Below, piece after piece: positions 31,275-41,927 of a DNA stretch of 64,000 nucleotides. Both the position numbers and the translations under genes were made by a program. Source of the DNA: Chloracidobacterium sp. GTDB lineage: Bacteria; Acidobacteriota; Blastocatellia; Pyrinomonadales; Pyrinomonadaceae. The number at the start of each line of letters is the position of its first letter. Position 1 is the stretch's first letter. Location of the stretch: contig JADJRV010000003.1 of assembly GCA_016712045.1 (NCBI GenBank), positions 186,001 through 250,000 of the forward strand, in the 5' to 3' direction. The notes below the pieces were generated by a model, which saw nothing but the letters and a program-made list of their open reading frames with translations, did no database searches and had not been told where the DNA came from.

Positions 31275-32108
31275 TCAAAATTCGAGATACTGTATCACCG
31301 GCGAAGCCCCGCCGACATTGACCGATTTGATCTTTGCACCTTTGCCCGTGACGACCTCGATAGCAGTTTTTAGGCTTTTGCCAAGGCTGTCCTTTGCGAG
31401 CAAGACGGAGATCGTCCGGCCAGAATCCTCAACCACGGCAGTCGGCTCTCTGATATCGGTCAGGTCAACCTGTTTTACACGTGCCATGAGATCAAACTGC
31501 TTCCACTCGTCAAGCATTTTCTTGTAGAGCTTAAGCCGCGCAATATTCTCAGCCGGTGCTTTTTCGGTCTTCGCCTCGTCCCAACCATGAAGAACAAAAG
31601 GAAAATCTTTATCGCCGCCATTCATCGCCGAGAGGATCGTGCCTTCGCCATCAACCAGAAAATCACCAGCTTTCAGATGAACTATAGCCTGCGGCACACG
31701 CTCGACGACATCAACACGAATCCCGGCGGGCAGCATCCGCGAAACTGACGCAGACTTTACAAACGGAAATTTCTCTATCTTTAACCTGATATCCGCAAGA
31801 TCGGCGTTCCAAACGCCCGGTTTTTCTGTCTCAGACGCTACAATACGGCGAATATCTTCAGCCGGAGTCCGATCCGTGCCGCGAACCTCGATGTTGCGAA
31901 CCTTAAAAAATTGCGAATCCGTAGCTGAGCGGTAAAACGTAAAACCAAGCACCGCGATCGCAATGATCAGCACTCCGCTGATCGCAAGCGGCAACCCAAA
32001 ACGGCCAAAATTCTGCGACACGCCACCACGTGACAGTTTCGACGACGTAATGCGACGCTTCGCGGGCGTCGTTCTCGACCTTGTTGTTGCTCGTTTCTTT
32101 TTCGCCAT
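31275..32108 (-). CDS. ftsQ: Cell division protein FtsQ/DivIB
   Basis: The 277-residue bitopic protein has a basic cytoplasmic tail (MAKKKRATTRSRTTPAKRR), one transmembrane helix at about 39-59, a POTRA domain (FFKVRNIEVRGTDRTPAEDI) and a FtsQ/DivIB beta domain (VDVVERVPQAIVHLKAGDFL, LVDGEG). It recruits FtsB/FtsL and FtsW/FtsI to the septum. It sits in its usual place between murC and ftsA. Its stop lies 8 bases before the ftsA start. Confidence 0.93.
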   Translation of the reverse strand: MAKKKRATTRSRTTPAKRRITSSKLSRGGVSQNFGRFGLPLAISGVLIIAIAVLGFTFYRSATDSQFFKVRNIEVRGTDRTPAEDIRRIVASETEKPGVWNADLADIRLKIEKFPFVKSASVSRMLPAGIRVDVVERVPQAIVHLKAGDFLVDGEGTILSAMNGGDKDFPFVLHGWDEAKTEKAPAENIARLKLYKKMLDEWKQFDLMARVKQVDLTDIREPTAVVEDSGRTISVLLAKDSLGKSLKTAIEVVTGKGAKIKSVNVGGASPVIQYLEF

Positions 32109-32116
32109 TTCAGAAA

Positions 32117-33505
32117 TTAATTTCTTTTCTTCAACTCTTCCACGATCTCATCCGAAAGCCGCGTAACACTGCCAGCTCCGAGCGTAATGACAAGATCGCC
32201 CGGCTGCAGATGCTCACAAACCTTTGCAGTCGCGGTATCGATATCACCAATATAAGTCACATTCTTGTGCCCAAAACGCTTGATGTTTTCAGCAAGCACC
32301 TCAGCCGTAATGCCCTCGATCGGCTGCTCGCTAGCGGCGTAGATGTCCAGCAAAAACAACACATCGGCATTGTTAAATGCCACGACAAAATCGTCCATAA
32401 GCTCCTGCGTTCGCGAATATCTGTGCGGTTGAAAAACAACGACGTTCCGCTTGCCGCCCGAACTATTCTTTGCCGCGGAAAGCGTCGCAAGGATTTCGGT
32501 CGGATGATGGCCATAATCATCGACAACCGTGACGCCGCCGGCCTCGCCTTTGAACTGAAACCGTCTGTTAGCGTTCTTAAATCCTTCAAATGCCGACACG
32601 ATCTTTTCGAACGGGACTTCCATCTCAAGTGCAACAGCCGTCGCCGCTAAAGCATTATAAACATTGTGCTTACCGGGAACAGGGAGGTGCATTCGCCCAA
32701 GATCTTCACCGCGTTTCCAGACTGAAAACGACGAGCCAAAAGCGTCGTCATATTTGATATCGTGGGCCGAAACATCCGCCTGAGCCGTCATGCCGTAGGT
32801 CACGCGGCGGCGCTTAATGTTCGGGATTATCAACTGAACATTCGGGTCGTCCAGGCAGATTATCGCCGCTCCAAAAAACGGCACTTTGTTTACAAAATCC
32901 GTAAAACATTGCACGACATCGTCCATGCCCTTGTACGATTCCATGTGTTCTTTGTCGATGTTTGTGACCACCGCGATCGTCGGGTACAGCATCAAAAATG
33001 ACCGGTCGCTCTCATCGGCCTCGGTCACGAACCAGTCGGACTGTCCAAGCCTTGCGTTCGAACCCAGAGTCTCGACCACACCGCCGACCACAGTTGTCGG
33101 ATCAAACCCGGCGTGACCAAGGATCGTGGCGACCATCGAAGTCGTCGAGGTTTTGCCGTGCGTACCCGAAACTGCAACGGCATAGGGCTTTAACACCATC
33201 AGTTCGGCAAGCATTTCGGCACGCGGGATTACCGGAATTCCCTTTTCCTTAGCGATAACAACTTCAGGATTGTCCTCTTTGACCGCCGAAGAATACACCA
33301 CCACTTGTGCGTCACCGACATTCTCAGACGCGTGGCCGATGTAGATCTTTATTCCGCACTCAGTCTCAAGCCGGTCCGTATTTTTCGACTTATTAGCGTC
33401 AGAGCCGCGCACCTCAAACCCAAGATTCGACAAAACCTCAGCGATGCCGCTCATCCCAATGCCGCCGATGCCAATAAAATGTATGCGTTTTACGTGTCTA
33501 AACAT
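32117..33505 (-). CDS. murC: UDP-N-acetylmuramate--L-alanine ligase
   Basis: MurC adds L-alanine to UDP-MurNAc, the first amino acid of the peptidoglycan stem. The 462 residues are complete: the Rossmann start FIGIGGIGMSGIAEVL, the ATP loop SGTHGKTSTTSMVA, the central KEHMESYKG region, VVDDYGHHPTEI and the C-terminal VFQPHRYSRTQ. The start overlaps the 3' end of murG by 8 bases. No murB follows it. Confidence 0.98.
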   Translation of the reverse strand: MFRHVKRIHFIGIGGIGMSGIAEVLSNLGFEVRGSDANKSKNTDRLETECGIKIYIGHASENVGDAQVVVYSSAVKEDNPEVVIAKEKGIPVIPRAEMLAELMVLKPYAVAVSGTHGKTSTTSMVATILGHAGFDPTTVVGGVVETLGSNARLGQSDWFVTEADESDRSFLMLYPTIAVVTNIDKEHMESYKGMDDVVQCFTDFVNKVPFFGAAIICLDDPNVQLIIPNIKRRRVTYGMTAQADVSAHDIKYDDAFGSSFSVWKRGEDLGRMHLPVPGKHNVYNALAATAVALEMEVPFEKIVSAFEGFKNANRRFQFKGEAGGVTVVDDYGHHPTEILATLSAAKNSSGGKRNVVVFQPHRYSRTQELMDDFVVAFNNADVLFLLDIYAASEQPIEGITAEVLAENIKRFGHKNVTYIGDIDTATAKVCEHLQPGDLVITLGAGSVTRLSDEIVEELKKRN

Positions 33506-34574
33506 TTAATTTCAACTCTTCGATCAGATTTACTGTTTTCTCCGCCGCGTCTTGTCTGCCTAAAGCTTTCGCAGCCGTTTCCATCTCGGTTATTGTGTCA
33601 GGCGAACCGATCAGCTCTGCGATCGCTTCCGCAAGTGCGTCACCTGTCAGATCGCTTTGCAATATCATCTTCGCCGCGCCCGCCCGCTCAAGAGCCTCGG
33701 CATTTTTACGCTGGTGGTCGTCAGCAGCAGTCGGCAGCGGTACCATTATCGACGCCTTACCGGCTGCCGCAAGCTCCGCACAAGTCGTCGCACCGGCTCG
33801 GCAGATGACGAGGTCGCTCTTGCCAAATTCAACAAAGATATCCGATATATACGGCCTCACATCCGCCCCCGAAAAAGCCGAATCAGCATACGCCGACTTA
33901 ACATTATCAAAATCCGACTCGCCCGTCTGATGTGTGATGGTCAATTTTCCGACAAACGGTTTTAGCTTTTGCAGCCCGGCCGTCATTGCCGTATTTATCG
34001 CCTTAGCTCCCTGCGAACCACCAAAAATAAGGACGTGAAATTCGTCCGTTCTATGCCTTGCCGCAACGTCAAAAAACTCTTGTCGAACCGGATTACCGGT
34101 AACGACACCCTTTTTGCCAAAAAAAGCCAAAGCCTCATCAAACGTCAAAGCAGCCTTATCAATAAACATAGCCAGCCGCCGGTTTGTAAATCCCGGCAAA
34201 GCATTCGAATCCATCACGAGCGTCGGCACGCCCATTATCGCCGCCATTAGCAGCACAGGCCCCGATACATAACCACCCGCACCGACTACGACGTGCGGAC
34301 GAAACTGACGGATGATCCGCCGCGCTTCTACAAAACTCTTCGGCAGCACCGAAAGCCCTTTGATCTTACCGACAAGCCCAACGTTCTTAAGCCCTGCGCT
34401 GTTTATCAACGAAAGCTGATATCCGCTATCAGGAACGATCTTTTTCTCAAGTCCGCGTGCCGTGCCGACAAACAGCACTTCGGACTCGGCATCTCGGGCC
34501 ATGATCTCGTTCGCCACGGCAATTCCCGGATAGATATGTCCGCCGGTCCCGCCGGCTGCTATCAATACTTTCAT
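33498..34574 (-). CDS. murG: Lipid II synthase (UDP-GlcNAc transferase) MurG
   Basis: MurG transfers GlcNAc to undecaprenyl-PP-MurNAc-pentapeptide on the inner face of the membrane, making lipid II. The 358 residues include the N-terminal glycine loop AAGGTGGHIYPGIAVANE, VGAGGYVSGPVLLMA, a middle FGGSQGAKAINTA and the C-terminal donor site RAGATTCAELAAAGKASIMV. The start overlaps the ftsW stop by 4 bases (ATGA), and the end overlaps murC. Confidence 0.98.
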   Translation of the reverse strand: MKVLIAAGGTGGHIYPGIAVANEIMARDAESEVLFVGTARGLEKKIVPDSGYQLSLINSAGLKNVGLVGKIKGLSVLPKSFVEARRIIRQFRPHVVVGAGGYVSGPVLLMAAIMGVPTLVMDSNALPGFTNRRLAMFIDKAALTFDEALAFFGKKGVVTGNPVRQEFFDVAARHRTDEFHVLIFGGSQGAKAINTAMTAGLQKLKPFVGKLTITHQTGESDFDNVKSAYADSAFSGADVRPYISDIFVEFGKSDLVICRAGATTCAELAAAGKASIMVPLPTAADDHQRKNAEALERAGAAKMILQSDLTGDALAEAIAELIGSPDTITEMETAAKALGRQDAAEKTVNLIEELKLNV

Positions 34575-35727
34575 TTCTTGCCACTTCGTCGCTTTGCGAC
34601 CCGCCTTTCAGGTTGATCTTCGACCGAGCCCGCAAATCTGGAGATACTCAATAATATACCTACGCCGATCAGCGTCACCACAACCGACGAACCGCCGTAC
34701 GAGATGAACGGCAGCGGTATTCCCTTTGCCGGCAGTATCGAGATCACGACGCTGATGTTAAAGAGCGCCTGTACGATGATACCGGTGATTAGGCCGATGC
34801 CGAGCAGCATCCCAAATCTGTCAGGCGCCATCACTGCCGCTCTCGCACCGCGCCACAACAACAAACCGAACGCGATAACCACCGCCAATGTTCCTACCAA
34901 CCCCAGCTCCTCACCCACTACCGAAAAGATAAAATCCGAGTAGGGATACGGCAGATAAAACAGCTTTTGGTGCCCCTTAGCAAACCCTTCGCCCAACACG
35001 CCGCCGGAACCGATCGCGTAAAGCGATTGGACGACCTGATATGCCTCGTCGTCGGCGTATTTGAACGGATCCATAAACGCCATCATTCGCTGCATCCGAA
35101 ACGGAGCAAGCAAAATAGCCAGCGTCCCGCCCACGACCATAACTCCCGCGACCGCTCCAATGTGGACAAGTCTCGCTCCGGCTGCAAAATAAACCGCCGA
35201 AAATATCGCACATAGGACGATCGTAGTACCAAGATCTTTTTCAAGGAACACAAGCCGCCAAGTAGGCCCAAACCCAATAAACACGGCAAAACCGTTTCGC
35301 GAATGCTGCCGACAACATCCTCTTTTTTCGTCAGGTAATACGCAAGGAATATCGGCAACGCGAGCTTTGCAAGCTCGGACGGCTGAAACGAAAATCCCGC
35401 AATCCTTATCCAACGTCTCGCCCCGTTTATCTCAGGGAATCCAAAAACCGCGAGCAGCAAAATGCAGGTGAGAGTAAGACCGCAATATACAACCCATGAC
35501 TTTTCAAAAAAATGATAGTCAATGCGGCTAACGACGTACATTGCGACCAGCCCGATCAGCGTAAACCCTATCTGCTTATAAAAATAGGTGTTCTGGCTGA
35601 CGCTGTCCGTCTCTTTCAGCGAAAACATCGCCGACGCACTGTAGACCATCATCGCGCCAAACAGCGCGAGCATCGCCGCGATGCCAAACATAAACCAGTC
35701 TATGTTTCGTTCCTGAGCCATTTTCAA
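34571..35727 (-). CDS. ftsW: Septal peptidoglycan polymerase FtsW (one frameshift)
   Basis: This SEDS-family membrane glycosyltransferase is reconstructed as about 385 residues with about ten membrane segments. The N-terminal part (DWFMFGIAAMLALFGAMMVY to RRWIRIAGFSFQPSELAKLA) is in one frame. After GLGLLGGL the frame is lost at about 35250 (one G missing), and the other frame continues VFLEKDLGTTIVL. The C-terminal signatures GIPLPFISYGGSS and EELGLVGTLAV are intact. FtsW polymerises lipid II together with FtsI at the division site. Confidence 0.93.
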
Positions 35728-35744
35728 ATTTCAGATATCTGACC

Positions 35745-37130
35745 TCAAATACCTTTCTCTGCATCACCAACAGACATTTTCAAAACCGCGTTTTTAAATA
35801 CCGTTCCTCGTTCCTCAAAACTCTTGAACATATCAAAACTCGCACAAGCCGGAGCCAATAACACAGCGTCGCCGTTCACAGCGGCTTTAAATCCCTTATC
35901 GACAGCATCTTCCATCGTGCCCGCACGAATAATCTCTGCGCATCCGGTTAGCTGCGATTCGATATTGTCCGCATCCTCACCGATCAACACTAGTGCCCGC
36001 ACAGAGCTTTCGATCAGCGGCACAAGGGGCACGTAGGGGGCATTTTTGCCTTTGCCGCCGAGGATAAGTATCGTTTTCCCCTCGCCGCCACTCAGAGCTT
36101 CGAGGGCTTTTGATGTCGCATCGACCGAGGTCGCTTTCGAATCGTTGTAAAATCTCACGCCATCGATCTCGGCAACAAATTCGATGCGGTGTTCGACGCC
36201 TTTGAAATTTCTGACCGTCTCACGCATCGATTCCGGATCGGCTCCGCAAGCGAGACCCGCAGCAAACGCCGCCAACACATTCTCGACATTGTGTAGCCCC
36301 TTCAAAAAAATATCTTCGCGTGTCGTCAGCACCTTATCCTTGCCGTTTGCCCGACAGACCAGCTCATTTCCCCGCAGAAAAAGCCCGTCTTCAAGCTCGC
36401 GTTTGACGCTAAACATCACGACATTTGCGAGCAAACCGTTCGCCCAGTCAGCTGTTATAGGATCGTCGGCATTTAGCACCGCAACGTCGTCCGCTGTCTG
36501 GTTCATGAAAATACGGTGCTTTGCGAGAGCATATTCGTGAAAGCCTTCGTAACGATCAAGGTGATTTGGCGTTACGTTCAAACAAAGCCCGACATTTGGC
36601 CGAAAATCGACGATCGTCTCAAGCTGAAAACTCGATAGCTCAGCAACCGTCCATCCATCATCCTGCGATGTTTCTGCGAGAGTCAGCAAAGCCGTGCCGA
36701 TATTGCCGCCGACCTGCGTCGGAATACCCGCATCTTTGAGCAACTCGCCGATCAGAGCGGTCGTCGTCGTTTTGCCGTTAGATCCGGTGATCGCGACAAT
36801 GCGGCCTTTCATAAAACGAAAAGCTAGCTCAACCTCGCCGATAACCTCGCCGTCTTTGCGGTCGACGTATCGAGCGGGTATCGTGTTTGTCGGCACTCCG
36901 GGCGAAATGACGACCAGATCGATCTGATCGAGCAGCCACGACGGAATATCGCCGCCCATCAGTCCGACATTCAATTCAGTTTTCAAAGATCTAGCCGCAT
37001 CGGACCAGCTTTCAACCTCGCGTTTATCGTGCAGAGCAACCGTCGCTCCACGCTCCGCCAGAAACCTCGCCGACGCCACGCCGGACTTTCCGGCTCCCAA
37101 AACCAGTGCTTTTCTGCCTTCAATGATCAT
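35745..37130 (-). CDS. murD: UDP-N-acetylmuramoylalanine--D-glutamate ligase
   Basis: MurD adds D-glutamate to UDP-MurNAc-L-Ala. The protein has about 461 residues from the ATG at 37130 (MIIEGRKALVLGAGKSGVAS). A longer frame from 37181 would prepend 17 residues encoded by the decameric repeat and is rejected. Motifs are the ATP loop ITGSNGKTTTTALIGELL, the Mg region NVTPNHLDRYEGF, HRIEFVAEIDGV and NDSKATSVDA. It lies 17 bases before ftsW. Confidence 0.96.
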   Translation of the reverse strand: MIIEGRKALVLGAGKSGVASARFLAERGATVALHDKREVESWSDAARSLKTELNVGLMGGDIPSWLLDQIDLVVISPGVPTNTIPARYVDRKDGEVIGEVELAFRFMKGRIVAITGSNGKTTTTALIGELLKDAGIPTQVGGNIGTALLTLAETSQDDGWTVAELSSFQLETIVDFRPNVGLCLNVTPNHLDRYEGFHEYALAKHRIFMNQTADDVAVLNADDPITADWANGLLANVVMFSVKRELEDGLFLRGNELVCRANGKDKVLTTREDIFLKGLHNVENVLAAFAAGLACGADPESMRETVRNFKGVEHRIEFVAEIDGVRFYNDSKATSVDATSKALEALSGGEGKTILILGGKGKNAPYVPLVPLIESSVRALVLIGEDADNIESQLTGCAEIIRAGTMEDAVDKGFKAAVNGDAVLLAPACASFDMFKSFEERGTVFKNAVLKMSVGDAEKGI

Positions 37131-37140
37131 CAATTCCCGA

Positions 37141-37200
37141 TCTTGGTCCACTTTGGTCCACCCTGGTCCATCTTGGTCCACCTGGTCCGGACCGGACCAA
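37141..37200. repeat. Decameric TGGTCCA repeat element, copy 1
   Basis: Ten-base units, each carrying TGGTCCA (TCTTGGTCCA, CTTTGGTCCA, CCCTGGTCCA, TCTTGGTCCA), end in the palindrome TGGTCCGGACCGGACCAA. The element fills the short gap between mraY and murD. The reverse complement matches the element at 44543-44582. Confidence 0.85.
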
Positions 37201-37208
37201 GAATTACG

Positions 37209-38352
37209 CTACCGCAGTTTCAGAGTCGACAAACTCAACAACGCAAACAGTATAGCCACGATCACAAACCGAAATACGATCTTTGGTTCTTTCCACCCGG
37301 ACATCTCGAAATGATGATGCAGAGGCGTCATTTTGAATATCCGCTTACCGGGTTGCCCGCCGCGTTTGGTTAGTTTGAAGACCGAAACCTGCATCATCAC
37401 CGACAAAGCCTCGATGATAAACACGCCGCCGATAAAGGGCAGCAAAAACTCTTGCTTGGTCAGAATGGCGACCGTACCCAATGCTCCGCCGATGGCAAGC
37501 GAGCCGACATCGCCCATAAAAACTTCTGCCGGCGGTGCGTTGTACCACAAAAATCCGAGACTCGCTCCGACCATCGCCCCGCAAAAAACGGTCAACTCTG
37601 CCGCGGCCGGATTATGCGTGATGTCGAGACGCTCGGCCCAACGCGAATCGCTCGCGATATACGTCAGCCCCGTCAAAGCGGACATCGCGATAAATGTAAC
37701 GCTGATCGCAAGTCCATCGAGCCCGTCGGTCAGGTTCACCGCATTCGAAGACCCGAGCAAAATAAACGCAATAAAAAAGAAGTAAATTATCGGCCCAATA
37801 TAGCTGATGCCGTCGATCTCGGACGTCGCTTTGAGAAACGGAACGCTCACATTCCAGGGATAATTGCCCCACGCCCACAGCACTCCCCAGACGAGCAATG
37901 CGGTCAACAATTGTCCGGCCAGCTTTTGCTTTCCGGTCAGCCCGAGGCTGCGTTTTTTGACGATCTTGATCCAATCATCAGCAAAACCAACCGCCGCAAA
38001 CAGCGTCGTTGCACCGAGAGCGATCCATAGATACAGATTGTCAGGCCGCGCCCAAAGTATCGTCGAAAGAAAAACAGAACCGATGATCAGCACTCCGCCC
38101 ATCGTCGGCGTTCCGCGTTTTTCCTGATGCGACGCCGGCCCCTCTTCGCGGATCTCCTGGCCAAATTTAAGGTCAGCAAGCTTTCGGATGACCTTGCCGC
38201 CAAAGCAGCAGCGAGATCAGCAGCGAAGTGATCGCCGCCATCGCCGTCCGAAACGTAACATATTGGATAACGTTGAGCCCTTTGAAAATATAGGACTCGC
38301 TGTTTTTTCCATATTGCAGGAAAAGAAATTGATATAAGAAGTAATAAAGCAT
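37209..38352 (-). CDS. mraY: Phospho-N-acetylmuramoyl-pentapeptide-transferase (one frameshift)
   Basis: MraY makes lipid I from UDP-MurNAc-pentapeptide and undecaprenyl phosphate. The true start is ATG 38352 (MLYYFLYQFLFLQYG), with the first ~60 residues in a frame that breaks at 38202-38204 where one T too many is read on the minus strand. The other frame continues GGKVIRKLADLKFGQEIREE and KRGTPTMGGVLII. Catalytic and Mg motifs are GFADDWIKI, NLTDGLDGLA and FMGDVGSLAIGG, and the C-terminus has MTPLHHHFEMSGW. About ten membrane helices are expected. Confidence 0.95.
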
Positions 38353-38429
38353 CGCTTTTGTTTCAGATCTGCAATTTCAAATTTGAAATACGCTTTTTCG
38401 GTACATCTGAAAAACGCATCGCTTGCAGC

Positions 38430-39890
38430 TTAGCCCTTATCCTCCAATGCAAATTTTTCCAACAACTTCTCGATAAGCTTTTCAGTCCGCACACCGCGCG
38501 AACCTTTGACCAAGATCACATCGCCTTTTGTTACAAGAGTCGCTACGATCTCGCCCGCTGCGTCAGAATCTACTGCAAACTGCGAATGCTCAAGCCCTGC
38601 AGATTTTGCACCATCCACCAATTCCTGCCCAAATCCGCGAACACCGACAAGCATATCAACGCCGCTGGCCGCTATCGCTTCGCCCGTATCGCGGTGAATA
38701 TTTGCCGCATCCGGCCCAAGCTCAAGCATCTCGCCTGCGACGATGATCTTTCGCTGCCCGCTATTGCTCCCCTCGACAAGTGTTTTTGCCATCGAAAGCA
38801 GCGCCGTGGGATTTGAATTGTACGAATCGTTTATTACGGTAAATCCATCCGCAAAATGCAACACCTCGCCCCGCTGCGGTGGAGGTTCGACAGTCTTCAG
38901 GCTCTCGGCAACGTCGCCGACGGTCATCCCGAAACTACGTCCGACTGCCGCTGCCGCCAAGGCATTAAGAATGTTATGTTTACCGTTGAGCGGAAACGTT
39001 ACTTCTGCACGTTCGTTGTCGAAAACGAGCGTAAATGTCGTGTGGCCGAATCGCTCAAATCTGATATCTTCCGCCCGAACATCCGCAGCATTTTCAATGC
39101 CGTATGTGATCGTCCGGCCTTTGCTGAGCGGTTCCATCGCCGCGACACGAGGGTCGTCTGCGTTCAATATCGCAGTTCCGCCGACCTTCATGCCCTCGAC
39201 AAGCTCAGCCTTTGCCTGTTGAATCCTTTCGATCAAACCTAAATGCTCGATGTGTACTGGCAACACATTTAGCTCAACCGCGACATCCGGCGGCGTTATG
39301 CGGCACAAACGGGCGATCTCGTTATTTGGAGTGGACATTCCCATTTCCAAAACGGCAACGTCGTAGCTTTTATCGTTCGCCAAGTTGATGACGGTCAACG
39401 GCAACCCGAGACCGTTGTTGTAATTTTTGACATTACGCAGCACCTTGCGGCCACTCGATGCCAAAACATGTGCAGTCAGCTCTTTAGCCGTGGTTTTCCC
39501 GGCACTTCCCGTGACAGCGATAACAGGCTTGTCCCATTCGAGATAGATGCCGTGTGCCAACCGCTGAAACGCCGCAATGGCATCATCGACAAAGATCAGG
39601 CGTTCAAGAAACGGTTCTAATACCGCTTTGTGTTCTACATACCGATCCTCACGAACGACGCAAGCGACTGCACCTTTTTCAAATGCCGCCGGGACAAATT
39701 GCGTCGAATCGTCAAAGTCTCCGTTAAAACAATTGTTTTTGTATTCGGGCTGCGAGAGGGCGAAAAATATACCGCCCGACTGAACTTCACGCGAATCGAT
39801 AGCAAAAGAACCCACTTCGCGGCCAAGCAAAGCGGGGTCTAGTGTGGACGCCTGAGCGTTCATATATCCGATGGCGGTTTCAAGTTTCAA
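38430..39890 (-). CDS. murF: UDP-N-acetylmuramoyl-tripeptide--D-alanyl-D-alanine ligase
   Basis: MurF adds D-Ala-D-Ala to complete the UDP-MurNAc pentapeptide. Its 486 residues include the N-terminal DSREVQSGGIFFAL, the ATP loop AVTGSAGKTTAKELTAHVL, the central NYNNGLGLPLTVINL, EMGMSTPNNEIARL, the C-terminal NDSYNSNPTALLSMA and a final KGSRGVRTEKLIEKL. The start is TTG at 39890, which overlaps the reconstructed ftsI stop as TTGA, so translation is probably coupled. MurE, which should act just before it, is not encoded in this cluster. Confidence 0.97.
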   Translation of the reverse strand: MKLETAIGYMNAQASTLDPALLGREVGSFAIDSREVQSGGIFFALSQPEYKNNCFNGDFDDSTQFVPAAFEKGAVACVVREDRYVEHKAVLEPFLERLIFVDDAIAAFQRLAHGIYLEWDKPVIAVTGSAGKTTAKELTAHVLASSGRKVLRNVKNYNNGLGLPLTVINLANDKSYDVAVLEMGMSTPNNEIARLCRITPPDVAVELNVLPVHIEHLGLIERIQQAKAELVEGMKVGGTAILNADDPRVAAMEPLSKGRTITYGIENAADVRAEDIRFERFGHTTFTLVFDNERAEVTFPLNGKHNILNALAAAAVGRSFGMTVGDVAESLKTVEPPPQRGEVLHFADGFTVINDSYNSNPTALLSMAKTLVEGSNSGQRKIIVAGEMLELGPDAANIHRDTGEAIAASGVDMLVGVRGFGQELVDGAKSAGLEHSQFAVDSDAAGEIVATLVTKGDVILVKGSRGVRTEKLIEKLLEKFALEDKG

Positions 39891-41895
39891 GTTTTCGTGT
39901 CTACCGGTTCTGCGATCTCTTTTAACGTCATCCGCCGTTTGAATATGGCGGTCATCTTGCCTTTTGCATCAATCTTTTTGTCGGTCGTTTTCTTGATGTC
40001 CTTTGTCTTGTTCTTATCAGCCGGGTCGGTTGGCTTAGCCGTCGTTCCTTTTCCGTCTTATCGCCGGGTTTTGCTTTTATAGCGTCAACCGGCGGTGTTT
40101 CAGGAATATCGTTGATTGCAACCAGCGTCTCTTGTTTGAAAGGCGCATCTTTTGCGACCTTCATATCCTCAAGGATCTGCTGTGCCACCTCGCGAAAAAC
40201 CGGCGCCGAAACCATGCCGCCATCGCGTCCGCCGTCCTTTGGCTCATCCATCACGACCGCAACGACGATCTCAGGGTTGTCAGCCGGGGCCATACCGATA
40301 AAAGACGAGATATATTTGGTTGAATCGACCGATTTCGATTTCGCGTTAAATTTCCACGCCGTGCCAGTTTTGCCCGCTGCGGTATACCCGTTTAGCTGTG
40401 CCCTCTTGCCTGTTCCGGTCAGCACGACCTGTCTCAACATCGTCCTCAGATCTCGCGCAGTTTGAGCGCTGACCACCTGTGTTTGCTTAGGTTCGGCGAT
40501 CGTTTTCGGTTGCTCATTTGAGCCGCGAATTTCCTTGATAATGTGAGGTTGGACCCTAACTCCGTCATTTGCTATCGTCGCAAAAGCCCCTGTTATTTGC
40601 AACGCCGTCACGTCAATTTCATAGCCGATCGACATTGAAGCAAGAGAGTCGCCATTCCACTTTTCAGGCGACCTGACGAGCCCCTGTATCTCGCCGGGCA
40701 ATTCAACACCTGTCCTGGCACCAAACCCCAAACGCTGCACCAGCGAATAGAAATCGTCCTTGCCTACACTTAGGCCAGTTTTGATTGCACAGACGTTGCT
40801 CGAATGAGCGAGAGCCTGTGAATAATTGACGCGTCCGACGCCGTGTGAATCGGTGAATTTATGATCCGCTACCGTGATCGTGCCGTTACCGGCGTCGATA
40901 ATGTCTTCTGGCTTAAAGAGATGTTTTTCCAGCGCCGAGCCGTACGTGATCAGCTTAAAAACCGACCCCGGCGAATAGACAGACTGGATCGCTTTGTTGC
41001 TGATATGCTCCGAGGCGGCCTCAGTAATTATGTTCGGGTCAAACGACGGATAATTTGCCATCGCAAGTATCTCGCCCGTCTTTGGCACCATCACGATGAC
41101 CATTCCCGACTTTGCACCCGATGCACGCACCTGCTTTTCCAAAGCCTGCTCGGCCATATACTGATAGGCCGAGTTGATCGTCAGCACGATGTCGCTAGGT
41201 TTGGAGCGTTCGGAGGTAGTCTCGTCATAGACGCGTCCGAGCCGGTCGCGCTCTTGCAATGTCTTGATCACGGCCCCGTGCAAGATATCGTCCTGCGACT
41301 GTTCGACACCGGCCTTGCCCTCGTCCGCAGCATCGCTAAACCCGATAACCTGCGCCGCGAGAGTGTTGTAAGGATAGCTGCGTTTTTGATCATCTTTCCA
41401 GTGAAGTCCTGTAAAATTAGGCAGATCGCCTTTTTTCAGATCGGCGGTGTCGAGAGCTTTGTTGTATTTTTGAGCAACTTCGTCATCAAGCTTTTTAGCG
41501 ATAGCTACATATTTTTTATTGCCTTCTTTCCCCTGCCGCAGTTGAGCGGCAAGCTGTCCGGCATCAAGCTTGAGAGCTTTCGCGATCGCTTTAGCCGCCG
41601 CGTCGGTGTCGGTGATCTCAGATGGATTGGCGTAAAGCGTCTTGACCGGCAGGCTCATCGCGAGAGCACGTTCGTTGCGGTCAAAGATCGTCCCGCGCAG
41701 CATTCGGTCATGTTTGACGTCTTGGCGCAGGTCGACGGCCTTTTCCTTGAGCCACGCGTGTTGGGTTACTTGCAGATGAAAAAGCCGCACGCTGATACCG
41801 CCGATCCACAGCACAAAGAACGCGACGATCAGCATAAATCGTGTAAAAGCGACCTGACGGAGATTTTTCTTACGGGATTTCGGAGATCTTTTCAT
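39887..41895 (-). CDS. ftsI: Septal transpeptidase FtsI / penicillin-binding protein 3 (C-terminal frameshift)
   Basis: This class B PBP cross-links septal peptidoglycan. It has an N-terminal cytoplasmic tail, one membrane helix (about 17-37), a dimerisation domain and a transpeptidase domain with S-V-F-K (in YSPGSVFKLIT), S-S-N (HSSNVCAIKTG) and K-T-G (AAGKTGTAWKF). The direct frame ends at 39952 in an Arg-rich tail. Correcting one base in the A run at about 40049-40052 gives a lysine-rich, more natural ending that closes KEIAEPVDTKT with the stop at 39887-39889, overlapping the murF TTG start. No PASTA domain is seen. It lies 32 bases after the ftsL-like gene. Confidence 0.95.
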
Positions 41896-41927
41896 GACGC
41901 TGCTTCCTGATCGAAAATGAAAAAGAA

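Noticed and set aside
37131..37181. N-terminal extension of MurD from 37181
   Set aside because: The extra residues come from the decameric repeat, and MIIEGRKALVLGAGKSG is the natural MurD start.
40861..41910. A 349-codon plus-strand frame
   Set aside because: It is antisense to ftsI, with shadow-like composition.
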